DNA of 6,495 nucleotides from Opitutaceae bacterium (GTDB lineage Bacteria > Verrucomicrobiota > Verrucomicrobiae > Opitutales > Opitutaceae). Every line of letters starts with the position of its first letter. Position 1 is the first letter of the stretch. The notes beneath the pieces are model-generated. The model had not been told where the DNA came from, did no database searches, and saw only the letters and a program-made list of their open reading frames with translations. The position numbers were made by a program, and so were the translations under genes. Below are positions 6,249 to 6,495 of this stretch, in pieces. Location: the NCBI GenBank assembly GCA_031266495.1, contig JAISAX010000406.1:1-6495 (forward strand), given 5' to 3'.

Positions 6249-6495
<247 letters not shown>

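Overview
The window is a GC-rich, G-skewed stretch whose seven genes all lie on the + strand. It looks like part of a tailed-phage genome or prophage. A DnaB-type replicative helicase is followed by a small helix-turn-helix protein, an orphan ParB-like protein, a DEDDh-type 3'-5' exonuclease, a 66-aa unknown protein, a terminase large subunit and the start of an excisionase/MerR-like DNA-binding protein. No host housekeeping gene, RNA gene, CRISPR array or transposase was seen. The host lineage cannot be fixed from sequence alone. The GC content, the scarcity of Shine-Dalgarno (SD) sites at some starts, and repeat styles I recall from Verrucomicrobiota (Opitutaceae) genomes make that group a plausible guess, not a demonstrated one.

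Layout: 1-96 is a leader packed with short tandem duplications. 198-1601 is the helicase, whose true N-terminus probably begins at ATG 97 but is out of frame because of a 9-G run at 157-165. 1598-1894 is the HTH protein, overlapping the helicase stop by ATGA just after an 11-G run. 1895-1926 is a short gap whose TGACC repeat begins on the HTH stop codon. 1927-3627 is ParB, with a pair of DNA hairpins embedded near its 3' end. 3624-4244 (exonuclease), 4241-4441 (small protein) and 4438-6222 (terminase) follow as an unbroken chain of ATGA overlaps. 6223-6246 is an A/T-rich gap with a heptanucleotide repeat. 6247 onwards is a truncated HTH gene that runs into 36 consecutive G at the window edge.

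How the genes fit together: helicase, ParB-like protein and exonuclease form a replication and DNA-handling module joined directly to the packaging motor, probably as one transcription unit. No small terminase, primase, polymerase, ParA, portal or capsid gene was recognised here.

The main observations are these. Gene starts fall into two classes: ATGA-coupled starts, three of them with a clear SD, and starts with no SD that are preceded by short tandem repeats and begin ATGAAY. Long G homopolymers sit where the reading frame breaks or where genes meet. The exonuclease lacks the canonical last Asp of its active site but has a Glu one helical turn later. A repeat-like double hairpin has been absorbed in frame into ParB.
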